Counted from the stretch's first letter, positions 9,258 through 18,455 are shown. The stretch: 64,000 nucleotides of DNA from Thalassospira lohafexi (GCF_002844275.1 NZ_NXGX01000010.1:40597-104596), one strand, 5' to 3'. Translations and numbers: made by a program. The notes: generated by a model not told the origin, from the sequence alone.

Positions 9258-10220
9258 TCATTCTGCTGCCAGAAGGTGATCTTCAGGGGCGATTGACGCA
9301 ATCACGGTTCGGATTTGATCGCGCAACCAAACCAGCCCGACGTCCTTGTCGGTCCAGACTGCCCAGTTCATCGTCACCGGTGGAAATCCGACTTCAATTG
9401 GCATCTGGCAAAAGCTCAGCCCAAATAACGGGGCATACTGGGTGGCAATACGGCACGGAACCGTTGCGATAATTGGTGCATTGCGCGCCGCAGCCAAAAG
9501 CGGCATGAAATCAGGGGCCGCCATGACGACGTTCAAATTGATCCCCAACCCCTGCAACGCATCGCCGACACATCCCGCAACGTTACCTGTCTGCGACAAC
9601 ACCGCGTGGCGTGACGCCAGATAATCCTCACGCGACAAAGGGCGGCCCAGATTAAGAAGATTGGGGTTAAAGCAGCACGCCACTTCGGACTTAAAGAGTA
9701 CCTCGCCGAAATAGCCTGATTGCAACGGGCTTTTACATCCGATTGCCAAATCGATCTCGCCATTATTGATCATCGGATCAACGCTGTCGGTGGTGATCGT
9801 GCGGCTTAACAGCTTGGTTCCCGGTGCGTGTATCTGCAAATGACGCAACAACACCGGAAGCAGGATCATTTCCATTTCACCGGTCACCCCCAACCGAAAA
9901 ACGCGTTCCGCCGTTGCCGGATCAAAGCAATCTGACGCCTGAAGCGCATTTTGCGCCTGTGACAAGGCAGTACGCACGGGCCCGGCCAAAGCACGGGCCT
10001 TGGCGGTTGGTTGCATTTTCTGCCCGACCCGCACAAACAAATCGTCCTGCAACAACACGCGCAGTGTTGATAAATTGTGGCTCATCGCCGATTGACCAAT
10101 CCGCAATTTTTCGGCGGATTTGGTCACGCTAAGCTCTTGCATCATTGCGTCAAACGCAACCATGAGGTTGAGATCGAATGACCGTAAATTGAAATGATCA
10201 ATATTATCCATGACCCGCAT
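9258..10220 (-). CDS. LysR-family transcriptional regulator (NodD-like subgroup)
   Basis: A DNA-binding regulator of 320 residues, normal for LysR. The N-terminal winged helix-turn-helix is at about residues 12-70, with LNLMVAFDAMMQELSVTKSA and GQSAMSHNLSTLRVLLQDDLFVR in parts. The NHLR or MSHxLxxLR wording and the PVRTAL spacer resemble the NodD/NahR subgroup. The C-terminal effector domain follows. It is divergent from the metallo-hydrolase gene at 10311 with a 90-nt shared promoter, so that gene is its probable target. The effector is unknown. A second ATG at 10211 is possible. Confidence 0.9.
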   Translation of the reverse strand: MRVMDNIDHFNLRSFDLNLMVAFDAMMQELSVTKSAEKLRIGQSAMSHNLSTLRVLLQDDLFVRVGQKMQPTAKARALAGPVRTALSQAQNALQASDCFDPATAERVFRLGVTGEMEMILLPVLLRHLQIHAPGTKLLSRTITTDSVDPMINNGEIDLAIGCKSPLQSGYFGEVLFKSEVACCFNPNLLNLGRPLSREDYLASRHAVLSQTGNVAGCVGDALQGLGINLNVVMAAPDFMPLLAAARNAPIIATVPCRIATQYAPLFGLSFCQMPIEVGFPPVTMNWAVWTDKDVGLVWLRDQIRTVIASIAPEDHLLAAE

Positions 10221-10310
10221 CGATTTGATTACTGATGAAATGGACTATACATTTTGCCCATAAACTTACAACCCGCCGGTTTGCCCGGCATCTTTAGGAG
10301 GAAAAGATCC

Positions 10311-11294
10311 ATGTTATCACGTCGCGACATGCTCAAAGGGTCATTGGCCGCCGCCGCCATCGGTGCAGTTGGCAGCACCGTATTTGTCCCCCTGCGTGCG
10401 GATGCCAAGGCCCCTTTGGCCGGAACACAGGCACCGGGGTATTACCGCCTGATGGTCGGCGACGTCGAAGTCACCGCCCTGTCGGATGGCACCGGCCATT
10501 TCCCACTAGCCGACTTATATCTTAACACCACGCCCGACCATGCCCGTACCGCCCTTGCCAATGCGTTTCAGGGCACGCCAACACATGTATCGGTCAACGC
10601 GTACTTGCTGAATTTCGGGGACCGGCTGGTGCTGCTTGATGCGGGTACCAGTGACTTGATGGGCCCTGCCCTTGGCAAACTGCCGGCCAACATCATCGCA
10701 TCGGGCTATCATCCCGATCAGATTGATGATGTCGTCATCACCCACATCCACACCGATCATACCGGCGGGCTGACACTCAATGGCAAAAAGGTCTTTGCCA
10801 ATGCCACGGTCCATGTCCCCAAACTTGATGCGGACTATTGGCTAAGCACAGCAAACCGCGACAAGGCCCCGGATGAGGCCAAGCTTTTCTTTGATCAGGC
10901 CGTTGCCGCGACCAAACTCTATCTCGATAGCGGGATGCTTAAAACATACGCGCCCGATGCGTCCGCCATTCCCGGCGTGATCGACACCGCCCACCGCCCG
11001 GGCCACACACCAGGCCACAGTGCACTTTCGTTTGAAAGCAAGGGTGAGAAATTCGTCTATTGGGGCGACATCACGCACGGCGATGTTTTGCAGTTTGATG
11101 AACCGGGCGTTGCCATCCCGTTTGATGTCGATCCCGATCAGGCGATCAAAAGTCGCGAAGCCGCCTTTGCCGAGGCGGTCGCTGACAAATATCTGGTCGC
11201 GGGCTGTCACATTGCCTTCCCGGGCATTGGTCACGTGCGCGAAGATGCCACGATGTATGACTGGGTACCGATGAACTATCGCGCCGACGTCTGA
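10311..11294 (+). CDS. Tat-exported metallo-beta-lactamase-fold hydrolase
   Basis: A predicted periplasmic zinc hydrolase of 327 residues. I set the start at the ATG at 10311 because AGGAGG stands eight nt upstream. The protein then begins MLSRRDMLKGSLAAAA, a twin-arginine signal ending near AKA. The metal motif THIHTDHTGG (about residues 143-152) gives the HxHxDH signature, with later GHTPGHS and GCH ligands. Relatives include lactonases and other quorum-quenching-type enzymes, but the substrate cannot be read from sequence. It is divergent from a LysR gene that probably controls it. Confidence 0.85.
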   Translation: MLSRRDMLKGSLAAAAIGAVGSTVFVPLRADAKAPLAGTQAPGYYRLMVGDVEVTALSDGTGHFPLADLYLNTTPDHARTALANAFQGTPTHVSVNAYLLNFGDRLVLLDAGTSDLMGPALGKLPANIIASGYHPDQIDDVVITHIHTDHTGGLTLNGKKVFANATVHVPKLDADYWLSTANRDKAPDEAKLFFDQAVAATKLYLDSGMLKTYAPDASAIPGVIDTAHRPGHTPGHSALSFESKGEKFVYWGDITHGDVLQFDEPGVAIPFDVDPDQAIKSREAAFAEAVADKYLVAGCHIAFPGIGHVREDATMYDWVPMNYRADV

Positions 11295-11335
11295 TCCCCC
11301 GTCTCCGCCGGGGACTTGCCCGGCACGTCAACGCA

Positions 11336-11366
11336 AAAGGGCGGCCGCATCATGCGACCGCCCTTT
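11336..11366. terminator. Bidirectional terminator between hydrolase gene and puuD
   Basis: AAAGGGCGG and CCGCCCTTT form a 9-bp arm pair, extended inward by CGCAT and ATGCG. A-rich and T-rich flanks on the two sides suit termination of both convergent genes. Confidence 0.8.
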
Positions 11367-11391
11367 ATTATGTTGAGGCAAATTTGACGGT

Positions 11392-12588
11392 CTATTCCGG
11401 CATGCCCGCACGTATCCACTGGCCAAGCTGGGCACGTTCTTCGTCGGTCATTTCCGTGATATTGCCAAGCGGCATCGCCCGGCCAATCACGGCCTGTGCC
11501 AGCACACGCTGGGCATTGGCTTCGATCTGGGCCAAATCATCAAACATCACACCCGCCGGGGCTTCATCGAACCCTTCGTCGCGCGGGTTTTGCGAATGAC
11601 ACGCCGTGCAGCGGGTTTGCACAATCGCCAACGCATGATCAGCGGTGATGATGTCTTCATCCGCAAGCTTGACCGCATTGGGGTCATAGGATGCAAACAT
11701 CGCCAAAACCGCCATACCAACACCGGCTGCTGGAAGTTGCCAGACAATTGCCTTACCCGTCCCGCCCGCATTGCGCGTGTTAAAGAAATGGCGCACCAGA
11801 CCACCGATGATCAGGATCAACCCGACAATCAGCCATGACTGATCATGGGAAAACAGCATCGAATAATGGTTGCTGATCATCATCAGCAACACCGGCAGGG
11901 TCAGATAGTTATTATGGGTCGAACGTTGCTTGGCCTGTAGCCCCAATGCCGGATCAGGCTTTTCCCCGGCCATCAGGCTGGCAACGACCTTTTTCTGATT
12001 GGGAATGATGATGCGAAACACATTGGCGGCCATGATCGTACCAATCATCGCCCCGACATGGATAAAGGCCCCACGCCCACTAAACACATGGGTAAAGAAA
12101 TAAGCCGCCACCATAATCAGAATAAACAGGGCGACCGCAAGCTTACCCGTACTTTTGCCAATCGCACTTTTGCACAGGATGTCATAGATCACCCACCCGG
12201 CAAACAGGCTGCCCAACCCAATCAGGATCGCATCCATCTTGGTCAGCGCCAGAACACTTGGGTCGATCAAATAGCTTTCGGCACTCCAGTAATACATGGT
12301 CACCAAAAGCGCAAAACCGGTCAGCCAGGTAAAGTAAGCCTCATACTTAAACCAATGCAGGTCGGCTGGCATGGATTTGGGCGCAACCATCCATTTATTG
12401 ACGTGATAAAACCCGCCGCCATGCACCATCCATGCTTCGCCGTAGACACCCTCATCCATGTCTGGCCGCTTGCGCAAACTCAAATCCAGCCAGACAAAAT
12501 AGAACGAAGACCCGATCCAGGCGATGCCCGTAATCAGATGCGCCCAGCGCAGGATCAAATTGATCCAGTCCTGAAACAGAATATCCAC
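11392..12588 (-). CDS. puuD: Membrane urate hydroxylase PuuD with cytochrome c domain
   Basis: Oxidises urate to 5-hydroxyisourate, replacing soluble uricase and passing electrons to the respiratory chain. About 398 residues. The N-terminal part has roughly eight membrane segments, including HLITGIAWIGSSFYFVWLD and the conserved EAYFTWLTGF. The C-terminal 90 residues form a cytochrome c domain with heme motif CTACH and a late methionine (AMPLGN) as likely axial ligand. The frame extends to a TTG at 12627, but I prefer the GTG at 12588, which follows GGAGG and gives the short N-terminus (VDILFQDWINLILRW) seen in relatives. Its product feeds UraH, encoded at 28931. Confidence 0.93.
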   Translation of the reverse strand: MDILFQDWINLILRWAHLITGIAWIGSSFYFVWLDLSLRKRPDMDEGVYGEAWMVHGGGFYHVNKWMVAPKSMPADLHWFKYEAYFTWLTGFALLVTMYYWSAESYLIDPSVLALTKMDAILIGLGSLFAGWVIYDILCKSAIGKSTGKLAVALFILIMVAAYFFTHVFSGRGAFIHVGAMIGTIMAANVFRIIIPNQKKVVASLMAGEKPDPALGLQAKQRSTHNNYLTLPVLLMMISNHYSMLFSHDQSWLIVGLILIIGGLVRHFFNTRNAGGTGKAIVWQLPAAGVGMAVLAMFASYDPNAVKLADEDIITADHALAIVQTRCTACHSQNPRDEGFDEAPAGVMFDDLAQIEANAQRVLAQAVIGRAMPLGNITEMTDEERAQLGQWIRAGMPE

Positions 12589-12657
12589 GGCGTTAGAAAC
12601 CTCCGTCTCGCCCAAGGCAGATGACAATCACGTCACACTTGGGCTGCCCCTCTTTTG

Positions 12658-12705
12658 GGAATGATACCAGCGCCGCTTGTCCCCACGCCGACCAAGAATC
12701 ATTCC
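12658..12705. repeat. Spaced inverted repeat in puuD upstream region
   Basis: GGAATGAT at 12658-12665 and ATCATTCC at 12698-12705 are perfect 8-bp inverted arms with 32 bp between them. They lie 70 to 117 nt upstream of puuD in the region shared with the divergent LysR gene, so a regulator binding two half-sites is possible. This is inference from position only. Confidence 0.4.
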
Positions 12706-12884
12706 AATCACTCTCTTATCCAGTCCTACCATAGGCGTCAGAGCACCTCTATTATTAACGCCCCGAGCATAATCGAAATGACTTTCAAACTATTCTTTAA
12801 AATGGCACAGTGGGCGCCACCAAATTGAACAAACAGCAAGAATAAACGCCACAAGCCACGACCAGATCAGGAGCATCCCGCACC

Positions 12885-13796
12885 ATGTCCGACTTTGAGG
12901 ACATCCAGATTTTTGTCCGCGTTGCCGAACTTGGTAACCTTTCTGCTGCCGGGCGCGAATTGCGTCATTCGGCCGCCGTCGTGTCAAACCGCATCGCGCG
13001 CCTTGAAGAACGCCTTGGCGTTCGCTTGCTCAACCGCACAACGCGCCGGGTTAATCTGACCACGGAGGGCGATGTTTATTACCGGCACTGCCTGCGCATC
13101 TTATCGGAAATGCAGGAGGCCGAAAATGCCATCGCCAATCAAAAAAACACCACACGCGGCCCGGTAACGCTGACCTGCCCAATTGCATTTGGCAACAAAT
13201 ATGTCGTGCCGATCATTCCGAAGTTTGTTGAAAAAAACCCGGATGTGCAAATCCGCCTGCACCTGTCAGACCGGCTTTTGGACTTGTTGCAAGACAAGGT
13301 CGACCTTGCCATTCGCATTGCCGAGCTTAAGGAAAGCTCGCTCATCGTTCGCAAACTGGCGGCCAACAAACGCATGCTGGTGGCAAGCCCGGCTTATCTT
13401 GAAAAGCACGGCACACCAAATGTCCCCGGCGATCTTTTGCATCACAATTGCCTGTTGCTGCGCTTCCCCGGATCGCAACAATATCAATGGACGCTGGTCG
13501 GCCCGAATGACGAAGGCGCGGCCACGCTGGCGGTTTCGGGCTCCATGGATTCTGATAACGGCGAAGTCCTGACCCGCTGGTGTCTGGACGGCCATGGCAT
13601 TGCGCTTAAATCACACTGGGAAGTCGGTGCTCATATCCGCGATGGCCGCCTGAAGGTCGTGCTGCCCGACTATCAACCGCCATCACATGCGGTCTATGCG
13701 CTGTATCCGGAAAACCGCTATCTGCCAACACGCGTGCGCGCCTTTGTCGATTTTCTGGTTGGTGAATTTGGCGGCACACCACCTTGGGACCGTTGA
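12885..13796 (+). CDS. LysR-family transcriptional regulator
   Basis: 303 residues, of the common CrgA/DsdC-like LysR group. The helix-turn-helix is in the first 60 residues (FVRVAELGNLSAAGREL, then SNRIARLEERLGVRLLNRTTR). The effector domain includes GPVTLTCPIAFGNKYVVP, and a late SHWEVGAHIRDGRLKVVLPDY segment is characteristic of the group. It is divergent from puuD across about 300 nt and convergent with the amidohydrolase gene, so it may regulate puuD; this is a contextual inference. An AGGAG ribosome site lies 11 nt before the ATG. Confidence 0.9.
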   Translation: MSDFEDIQIFVRVAELGNLSAAGRELRHSAAVVSNRIARLEERLGVRLLNRTTRRVNLTTEGDVYYRHCLRILSEMQEAENAIANQKNTTRGPVTLTCPIAFGNKYVVPIIPKFVEKNPDVQIRLHLSDRLLDLLQDKVDLAIRIAELKESSLIVRKLAANKRMLVASPAYLEKHGTPNVPGDLLHHNCLLLRFPGSQQYQWTLVGPNDEGAATLAVSGSMDSDNGEVLTRWCLDGHGIALKSHWEVGAHIRDGRLKVVLPDYQPPSHAVYALYPENRYLPTRVRAFVDFLVGEFGGTPPWDR

Positions 13797-13823
13797 ACAC
13801 GTTGGCCTGATCCAGCCCATCCA

Positions 13824-13865
13824 AAATGAAAATGCCCCGGCACGAAGCACGGGGCATTTTCATTT
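13824..13865. terminator. Strong bidirectional terminator
   Basis: A perfect 16-bp inverted repeat (AAATGAAAATGCCCCG and its complement, 10-nt loop) separates the convergent LysR and amidohydrolase genes. A and T runs on both sides allow termination in both directions. Confidence 0.9.
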
Positions 13866-13887
13866 CAAGCCACATCTAATCACGTGA

Positions 13888-14925
13888 TCAGCGTTTGGCT
13901 TCATTCAGATATCCACTGAGAACCGCCGCCACATTATGCCCGATCACGTCATGGGCGTAGCCGCCTTCCATGGCAAACACGGTTTTAAGGCCCAAGCGCC
14001 CGATCATTTGACCGATGCGTTTGAAATCATCGGTCTGGAGTTTGAAATCACAAATCGGTTCAGCTTCGTGGGCATCAACACCCAGTGCAATCACCAACGC
14101 ATCGGGTTGCCATGTCACAAGCTTTTGCATGGCCTTGGCATAACCCTGCCCCCATGCGCCAAAATCACTGCCACCGGGAAGCGGAATATTAAGGTTCGCC
14201 CCCTGTCCGTCATTACGTCCAGTTTCATTGGCATAGCCCATGAAGAACGGGAACTGATGGGTCGGGTCGGCATGGAGTGAGATGGTCAGAACATCACCAC
14301 GTTGATAGAAAATATCCTGCGCGCCATTGCCATGATGGTAATCAATATCAAGGATCGCGACCTTTTTCGCCCCCTTGGAAATCATCCTCTGGGCTGCAAT
14401 GGCGCAATTATTCAAGAAACAATACCCGCCATAGCGGTTGGCATGGGCATGATGACCTGGTGGACGGGTCAGAGCAAAGGATGCCTCGCCGTCATGCCAC
14501 GTCGCATCAGCAGCAGACGTAACAGTCTGCGCGCCCCAGTAGGCCGCTTTCCACGTGCCTTGCGTGATCGGGGTATCTGATGAAATGGCAAACTGCCCCA
14601 GACGCGCACTAATGTGTTCGGGTTTGCCGCCAGAAAACCCTGCACTCGGCCAGACATAGGGGAACGCATCGCCCTTGTTACCCGCCTTGGCCCATGCGCC
14701 CCAGGCGTTTTCGATGAAATCAAGGTAATCGGCGTCGTGGATGGCACGGATCGGATCCATGCCGTGATCAGCCGGATCAACAAGCTGCGCCTGTACCGCA
14801 TGTGCGACCGCATCACGGATGATGGGAATGCGCCGGGCATTTTCAAAACAGGGCACCATGCGCCCGTGGTGCATTTCGCCAGCACCGTCATGGGCATCGT
14901 GGCGGGCATTAAAGAAAACACGCAC
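13888..14925 (-). CDS. Histone-deacetylase-fold amidohydrolase (acetylpolyamine amidohydrolase-like)
   Basis: Zinc amidohydrolase of the class II histone deacetylase / acetylpolyamine amidohydrolase family, 345 residues. Catalytic landmarks are RPPGHHA (about residue 155), DIDYHHGNG (about residue 190) and the late EGGYAHDVIG. The start is taken as the GTG at 14925 because AGGAG lies nine nt upstream; an ATG at 14952 would add nine residues. The substrate is probably an acetylated polyamine or similar amide. It lies downstream of the chemoreceptor gene on the same strand but behind a terminator-like hairpin. Confidence 0.88.
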   Translation of the reverse strand: MRVFFNARHDAHDGAGEMHHGRMVPCFENARRIPIIRDAVAHAVQAQLVDPADHGMDPIRAIHDADYLDFIENAWGAWAKAGNKGDAFPYVWPSAGFSGGKPEHISARLGQFAISSDTPITQGTWKAAYWGAQTVTSAADATWHDGEASFALTRPPGHHAHANRYGGYCFLNNCAIAAQRMISKGAKKVAILDIDYHHGNGAQDIFYQRGDVLTISLHADPTHQFPFFMGYANETGRNDGQGANLNIPLPGGSDFGAWGQGYAKAMQKLVTWQPDALVIALGVDAHEAEPICDFKLQTDDFKRIGQMIGRLGLKTVFAMEGGYAHDVIGHNVAAVLSGYLNEAKR

Positions 14926-14957
14926 GGCACAGTTCTCCTGTGAGAAGGGCAAGGAAA

Positions 14958-14977
14958 GAGCATCACTAAGGATGCTC
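14958..14977 (-). terminator. Terminator after the chemoreceptor gene
   Basis: On the minus strand GAGCATC, a 6-nt loop and GATGCTC are followed by TTTCCTT. It lies about 40 nt past the chemoreceptor stop codon, a plausible intrinsic terminator with a short U run. It also overlaps the leader of the amidohydrolase gene. Confidence 0.6.
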
Positions 14978-15015
14978 CAGGATCATCACCCTACCCCGAT
15001 ATGTTTAGAAAACGG

Positions 15016-16185
15016 TTATTTCTTGGCGGTATAGAGCAGCTTTTCAATCGTATCGAGGAACCCGCCCAGCTTATTGCGCAGATTTTCCGACTGTGTCGCC
15101 AGACGGCTGGCCATTTCGCGCGTGGTATCGGCGGCGTCGCCAGTACGGCTGGCCATGTCGGAAACAACCGTGATGTTATCGGTAACTTCCTGTGCGCCGC
15201 TTGATGCCTGTTCGACATTGCGGGTGATGTTTGACGACAGGCTGGCTTGGGTTTCAACATTGCCCGAAATCATGTCCGAGCGCGCGGCCAGATCATCAAT
15301 CACACCGGCAATTTCACGGATCGACCCGACCGACTGTTCAATCGCGGTTTGAATATCCTGCACTTTTTCTTCGATGCTTTCGGTGGCCTTACTGGTCTGA
15401 TTGGCAAGACCTTTGACCTCATTGGCAACCACGGCAAACCCTTTGCCCGCCTCGCCCGCACGCGCAGCCTCGATGGTCGCATTCAGGGCCAGAAGGTTGG
15501 TCTGAGCCGCAATATCACGGATAAAGCTGACAACTTCGACAATTTCACCGGCAGCCGCTTCAAGCTGACCAATCCGACCATCGGTTTCCTGCGCCAGACC
15601 ATTGGCACGATGGGCAATTTCAACCGATTCACGGGCCTGATCGGACACTTCGCGGATTGACTGGTTCAGTTCTTCAGATGCCTGCGACACCTCGGTCACG
15701 TTGCTGGCGGTCTGACGCGCTGCGGCGGCTACCGTGGTCGAACGTGCACTGGTTTCATGGGCAATCGAATTGGCATCGCCCGATGCCTCGGACAAGGCCG
15801 AGGCTGCACTGGCAATTTCGTCAACAACGTCAAACGAACCGCTTTTGAAATCATCAAGGATGGATGCAAAGCCCGACAGTTTTTCTTCAATCGATGCGGT
15901 CGCTGCATTGATGCGTTTTGCCGATGACAGATATTCACCAACAAGGCCGGTTTCGACAATCCGACGATAATACCGGTTTTCCGAAACGGCCCCCATCGAT
16001 GCGGCACTTTCGCGCAAGAACGCATCATTACGGTCGATCAATCGGTTGATCGCGATAAACAATTCGCGCATCTCCGAATGACTGTCGACATTGGTGATGC
16101 GCGCTTCGTAATCACCTTCGGCTGCGGCCAGAACCACATCCAGTGCCTTTTTAATACCTGATTTGGAACCACCAAATAGCGCCAT
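15016..16185 (-). CDS. Soluble methyl-accepting chemotaxis protein
   Basis: Cytoplasmic chemoreceptor of 389 residues with no membrane segment. Residues about 20-110 look like one or two HAMP-type helices ([20 protein letters not shown]). The signalling domain follows, with the highly conserved hairpin tip [20 protein letters not shown] and [16 protein letters not shown] around residues 215-260. It ends without a CheR-binding pentapeptide. The gene starts 23 nt after the PAS-protein gene, so the two probably act as a bipartite receptor like CetA/CetB of Campylobacter or a split Aer. Confidence 0.92.
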   Translation of the reverse strand: MALFGGSKSGIKKALDVVLAAAEGDYEARITNVDSHSEMRELFIAINRLIDRNDAFLRESAASMGAVSENRYYRRIVETGLVGEYLSSAKRINAATASIEEKLSGFASILDDFKSGSFDVVDEIASAASALSEASGDANSIAHETSARSTTVAAAARQTASNVTEVSQASEELNQSIREVSDQARESVEIAHRANGLAQETDGRIGQLEAAAGEIVEVVSFIRDIAAQTNLLALNATIEAARAGEAGKGFAVVANEVKGLANQTSKATESIEEKVQDIQTAIEQSVGSIREIAGVIDDLAARSDMISGNVETQASLSSNITRNVEQASSGAQEVTDNITVVSDMASRTGDAADTTREMASRLATQSENLRNKLGGFLDTIEKLLYTAKK

Positions 16186-16208
16186 TGCGAACCTCGAACC
16201 TCTTGGTC

Positions 16209-16742
16209 TTAAAGACTTTGGATGAATTTATCGTATGCCATACCGGCATCGGAAAGCTTTTGCGCAAGAACCTTGGATGCGGCCGTCATACCGTCCTTAC
16301 GGTTGGCCGTACTGTCCTCGATCTTGCGCAGCTCCGCATAAAGCGGAATGATCGTTTCCTTAAGAATCTTAGGGTCGGCAACCCGGCGATTGGAATGATA
16401 GCCAATCACCTTGTGCGCGGCATCAAATGTCGGGGTGATATGGGCATAGACCCAGTAATGATCACCCTTTTTACCCATATTCACGACATAGGCAAAAATC
16501 TCGTGCCCGGCGGCAATTTCATCCCACAGCATTTTAAAAATGCAACGCGGCATATCGGGGTGACGGATAAGCGAATGGGGCTGACCAAGGACTTCCTTTT
16601 CACTGAAGTCGGCCAAGCTCAAAAACAGTTCGTTGGCATAGGTGATCCGACCTTTAAGATCGGTCTTGCTGACAATCAGTTCTTCTGGTTTGAAATGGCG
16701 TTCCTTGCCGGACGGCTGAACACCTGAACGCTTTTCACTCAA
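16209..16742 (-). CDS. PAS-domain sensor protein (Aer/CetB-like)
   Basis: 177 residues consisting of one Aer-type PAS domain (about residues 20-125) and a helical tail. Diagnostic segments are [20 protein letters not shown], the RHPDMP motif near residue 80 and [12 protein letters not shown] near 115. In Aer this fold binds FAD and senses redox or oxygen; some relatives bind heme, and I cannot tell which here. The IFAYV sequence before NMGKKGD replaces the PWxGxV of Escherichia Aer. The start is a TTG at 16742. It is co-transcribed with the soluble chemoreceptor downstream. Confidence 0.88.
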   Translation of the reverse strand: MSEKRSGVQPSGKERHFKPEELIVSKTDLKGRITYANELFLSLADFSEKEVLGQPHSLIRHPDMPRCIFKMLWDEIAAGHEIFAYVVNMGKKGDHYWVYAHITPTFDAAHKVIGYHSNRRVADPKILKETIIPLYAELRKIEDSTANRKDGMTAASKVLAQKLSDAGMAYDKFIQSL

Positions 16743-16769
16743 CCTTCAATACCCCGTTTATATTCTTCT

Positions 16770-16796
16770 TTCCCTGCAATTAAGACGTGCAGGGAA
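16770..16796. repeat. Inverted repeat in the PAS-chemoreceptor leader
   Basis: TTCCCTGCA and TGCAGGGAA are perfect 9-bp arms with a 9-nt loop, beginning 28 nt upstream of the PAS gene start. On the plus strand it is followed by TTTT and resembles a terminator, but no plus-strand gene precedes it. It is more likely a leader hairpin or an operator. Confidence 0.5.
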
Positions 16797-17004
16797 TTTT
16801 GACTGTCCGATTATCATGTAACCTTAATTCAGCGAAGAAAAAATGTAAATTTATCTTATATTTCAGTCCCTAAGCCCGCCCGCAAAAATAAGACCAATTC
16901 AAATACTTAACCTCTTTCACAAATGGGCGATTTGGTCGGATTTCCCGACACTGGAAAGCTCAAATTCTTCTAATCGCCCCAACAACGAACGCCCCGAAAA
17001 GGAT

Positions 17005-17037
17005 TGATACATCCCTGCGTGCAATGTTCATGTATCA
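17005..17037. repeat. Inverted repeat upstream of a small hypothetical gene
   Basis: TGATACAT (17005-17012) and ATGTATCA (17030-17037) are perfect 8-bp arms separated by 17 bp. The repeat ends 35 nt before the start codon at 17073, where an operator would overlap the promoter or leader. The regulator is unknown. Confidence 0.5.
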
Positions 17038-17072
17038 TTGCCGCATCAGGCAGGGTTTGTCTTGGGGGATAC

Positions 17073-17417
17073 ATGCAACAAGACCTTCGTAATTTTCCGT
17101 TCCGCGTTGTCATTCACGAAAAGCAGTCTGCGCAAAACGTTTTGGACTGGCTTGATAAAAATATCCGCAGTGATCGCTGGACCATGGGCATTCGCAACAT
17201 CGAAATCCCTCGGTCCGGGCAATCTGCACCGTTCGTTGATATGGTGATCTATTTTGCCCGCCGGGATGACATGGATCTGTTTCGCGAACGTTGGGCAGGA
17301 AAAACCCGTGAACATAAGGTCAAACTGCGTGGGCTGCGGGCCGCCTTGTATGCGTTACGCCATCCAAAAACCGAAATGGTGGCCTATGAAAATACTTACC
17401 CACCCAAATCAAAATAA
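17073..17417 (+). CDS. Small conserved-looking hypothetical protein
   Basis: A soluble, basic protein of 114 residues that I do not recognise. The start is the ATG at 17073 behind GGGGGA; the frame stays open 23 codons further upstream, but that part looks non-coding. Sequence landmarks are NVLDWLDKNI near residue 25, a hydrophobic strand VDMVIYFARRDDMDLFRERW in the middle and a basic stretch KVKLRGLRAALYALRHPK near 90. The pattern suggests a small alpha/beta fold. Codon usage matches the neighbourhood. The gene is convergent with the AT-rich membrane gene, only 16 nt away. Confidence 0.7.
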   Translation: MQQDLRNFPFRVVIHEKQSAQNVLDWLDKNIRSDRWTMGIRNIEIPRSGQSAPFVDMVIYFARRDDMDLFRERWAGKTREHKVKLRGLRAALYALRHPKTEMVAYENTYPPKSK

Positions 17418-17433
17418 GTTCGGAATCCCATAT

Positions 17434-18381
17434 CTACGGGAAGAACTTTACGTAAATAAGTTTAGAAACATCATAAAGAGCAGGGTAGAGGAAAATAGCT
17501 AGTATCGCTGTTAACGCTGCTCGATGAAGCCGTGGGCCTACTCTGCTTTTTTGATAAAATTCAGTAGGTGGAAAAACCCATCGGAGGTACTGGAAACAGA
17601 ACCTTGCCGCTATAATTGAAACAAGCAGAATCCATATCCCGATCAACACATCAAGTAATACAGACCCTCCAGTAAAATCACTGACGTGATGGTCGATATT
17701 GAAGAACTTGATCGAGTAAAAAATGAGCGGCAAAAATATCAAATACAAAAAATTGTCGTACACGACTGGAAGATGAACAATCGGCTGAAATCTTTTTTTA
17801 GACTCAAAAAACTCTTTTAGTTTCATTTCCACCCATACAACAAATCCCTCATCTCTTCCGTAAACGTTCACAACGGTTCTATTATTTGTAGCTGACGATG
17901 GAATATGGCTCAGGTCCATCAACATGGATGGTCTTTGAAAGTCTATGAATATGCCAATACAATTTAAAGGCTCTTGCTTAACTACATTCTTACAATGGGA
18001 GAAATTGGAAAAGAATACGCTACTTATTTTTTTGGGAATAATCTTGCTATCAATTAAGGTCGAATAAGTACCAATTACGTTATTGTCATTCTCCTCCACA
18101 AACTGATAATCAAGCAACATAAGAGAGTTGACAACTTCCTCCGGGTTCTTCTCATCGGGGTTTTTCTTCAAAGCCGCTATTTCAATTTCCTTTGCCCTGT
18201 CATTGAGAGCACTTAGAATCTCTGACAACTCACACAAGTCATCGACAGAAAGAACCAAGTTTCTTGGAAAGAGGTTGCGACGGAACTGTGGCACAGCAAA
18301 ATCAGTTGAGCCGCTTTTACCTGAAACTGATTCTATCTGGTCCTCGGCTACCAATTCATTTTCCGCGCATTTTTCGACCAA
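17434..18381 (-). CDS. AT-rich hypothetical membrane protein
   Basis: 315 residues of unknown function. The first 205 residues are cytoplasmic-looking and charged, then come three hydrophobic segments at about 208-226, 243-265 and 286-306. Base composition is clearly more AT-rich than the neighbours, with codons such as AAA, TTT and ATA favoured, suggesting recent acquisition. The frame begins at a TTG at 18381 with an in-frame stop only four codons upstream and an AGG nine nt before it, so it either uses TTG or is a 5'-truncated remnant. No partner genes or mobility genes are adjacent. Confidence 0.65.
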   Translation of the reverse strand: MVEKCAENELVAEDQIESVSGKSGSTDFAVPQFRRNLFPRNLVLSVDDLCELSEILSALNDRAKEIEIAALKKNPDEKNPEEVVNSLMLLDYQFVEENDNNVIGTYSTLIDSKIIPKKISSVFFSNFSHCKNVVKQEPLNCIGIFIDFQRPSMLMDLSHIPSSATNNRTVVNVYGRDEGFVVWVEMKLKEFFESKKRFQPIVHLPVVYDNFLYLIFLPLIFYSIKFFNIDHHVSDFTGGSVLLDVLIGIWILLVSIIAARFCFQYLRWVFPPTEFYQKSRVGPRLHRAALTAILAIFLYPALYDVSKLIYVKFFP

Positions 18382-18455
18382 TGATTCAACCTAATGCTAG
18401 AATGTTGGGTAATTGAACGCAGCCTATCTGAAACAAGCCACCAAGACAAAGAAAA

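Larger units (their letters stand above)
16743..17072. other. Divergent intergenic region
   Basis: 330 nt separating the PAS gene from the small plus-strand gene at 17073. Its middle is AT-rich and holds no open frame of interest. Each end carries a clear inverted repeat, listed separately. The region probably contains both promoters. Confidence 0.6.

Noticed and set aside
16770..16796. Plus-strand intrinsic terminator
   Set aside because: The stem with TTTT looks like one, but no plus-strand gene ends upstream, so it is listed only as an inverted repeat.
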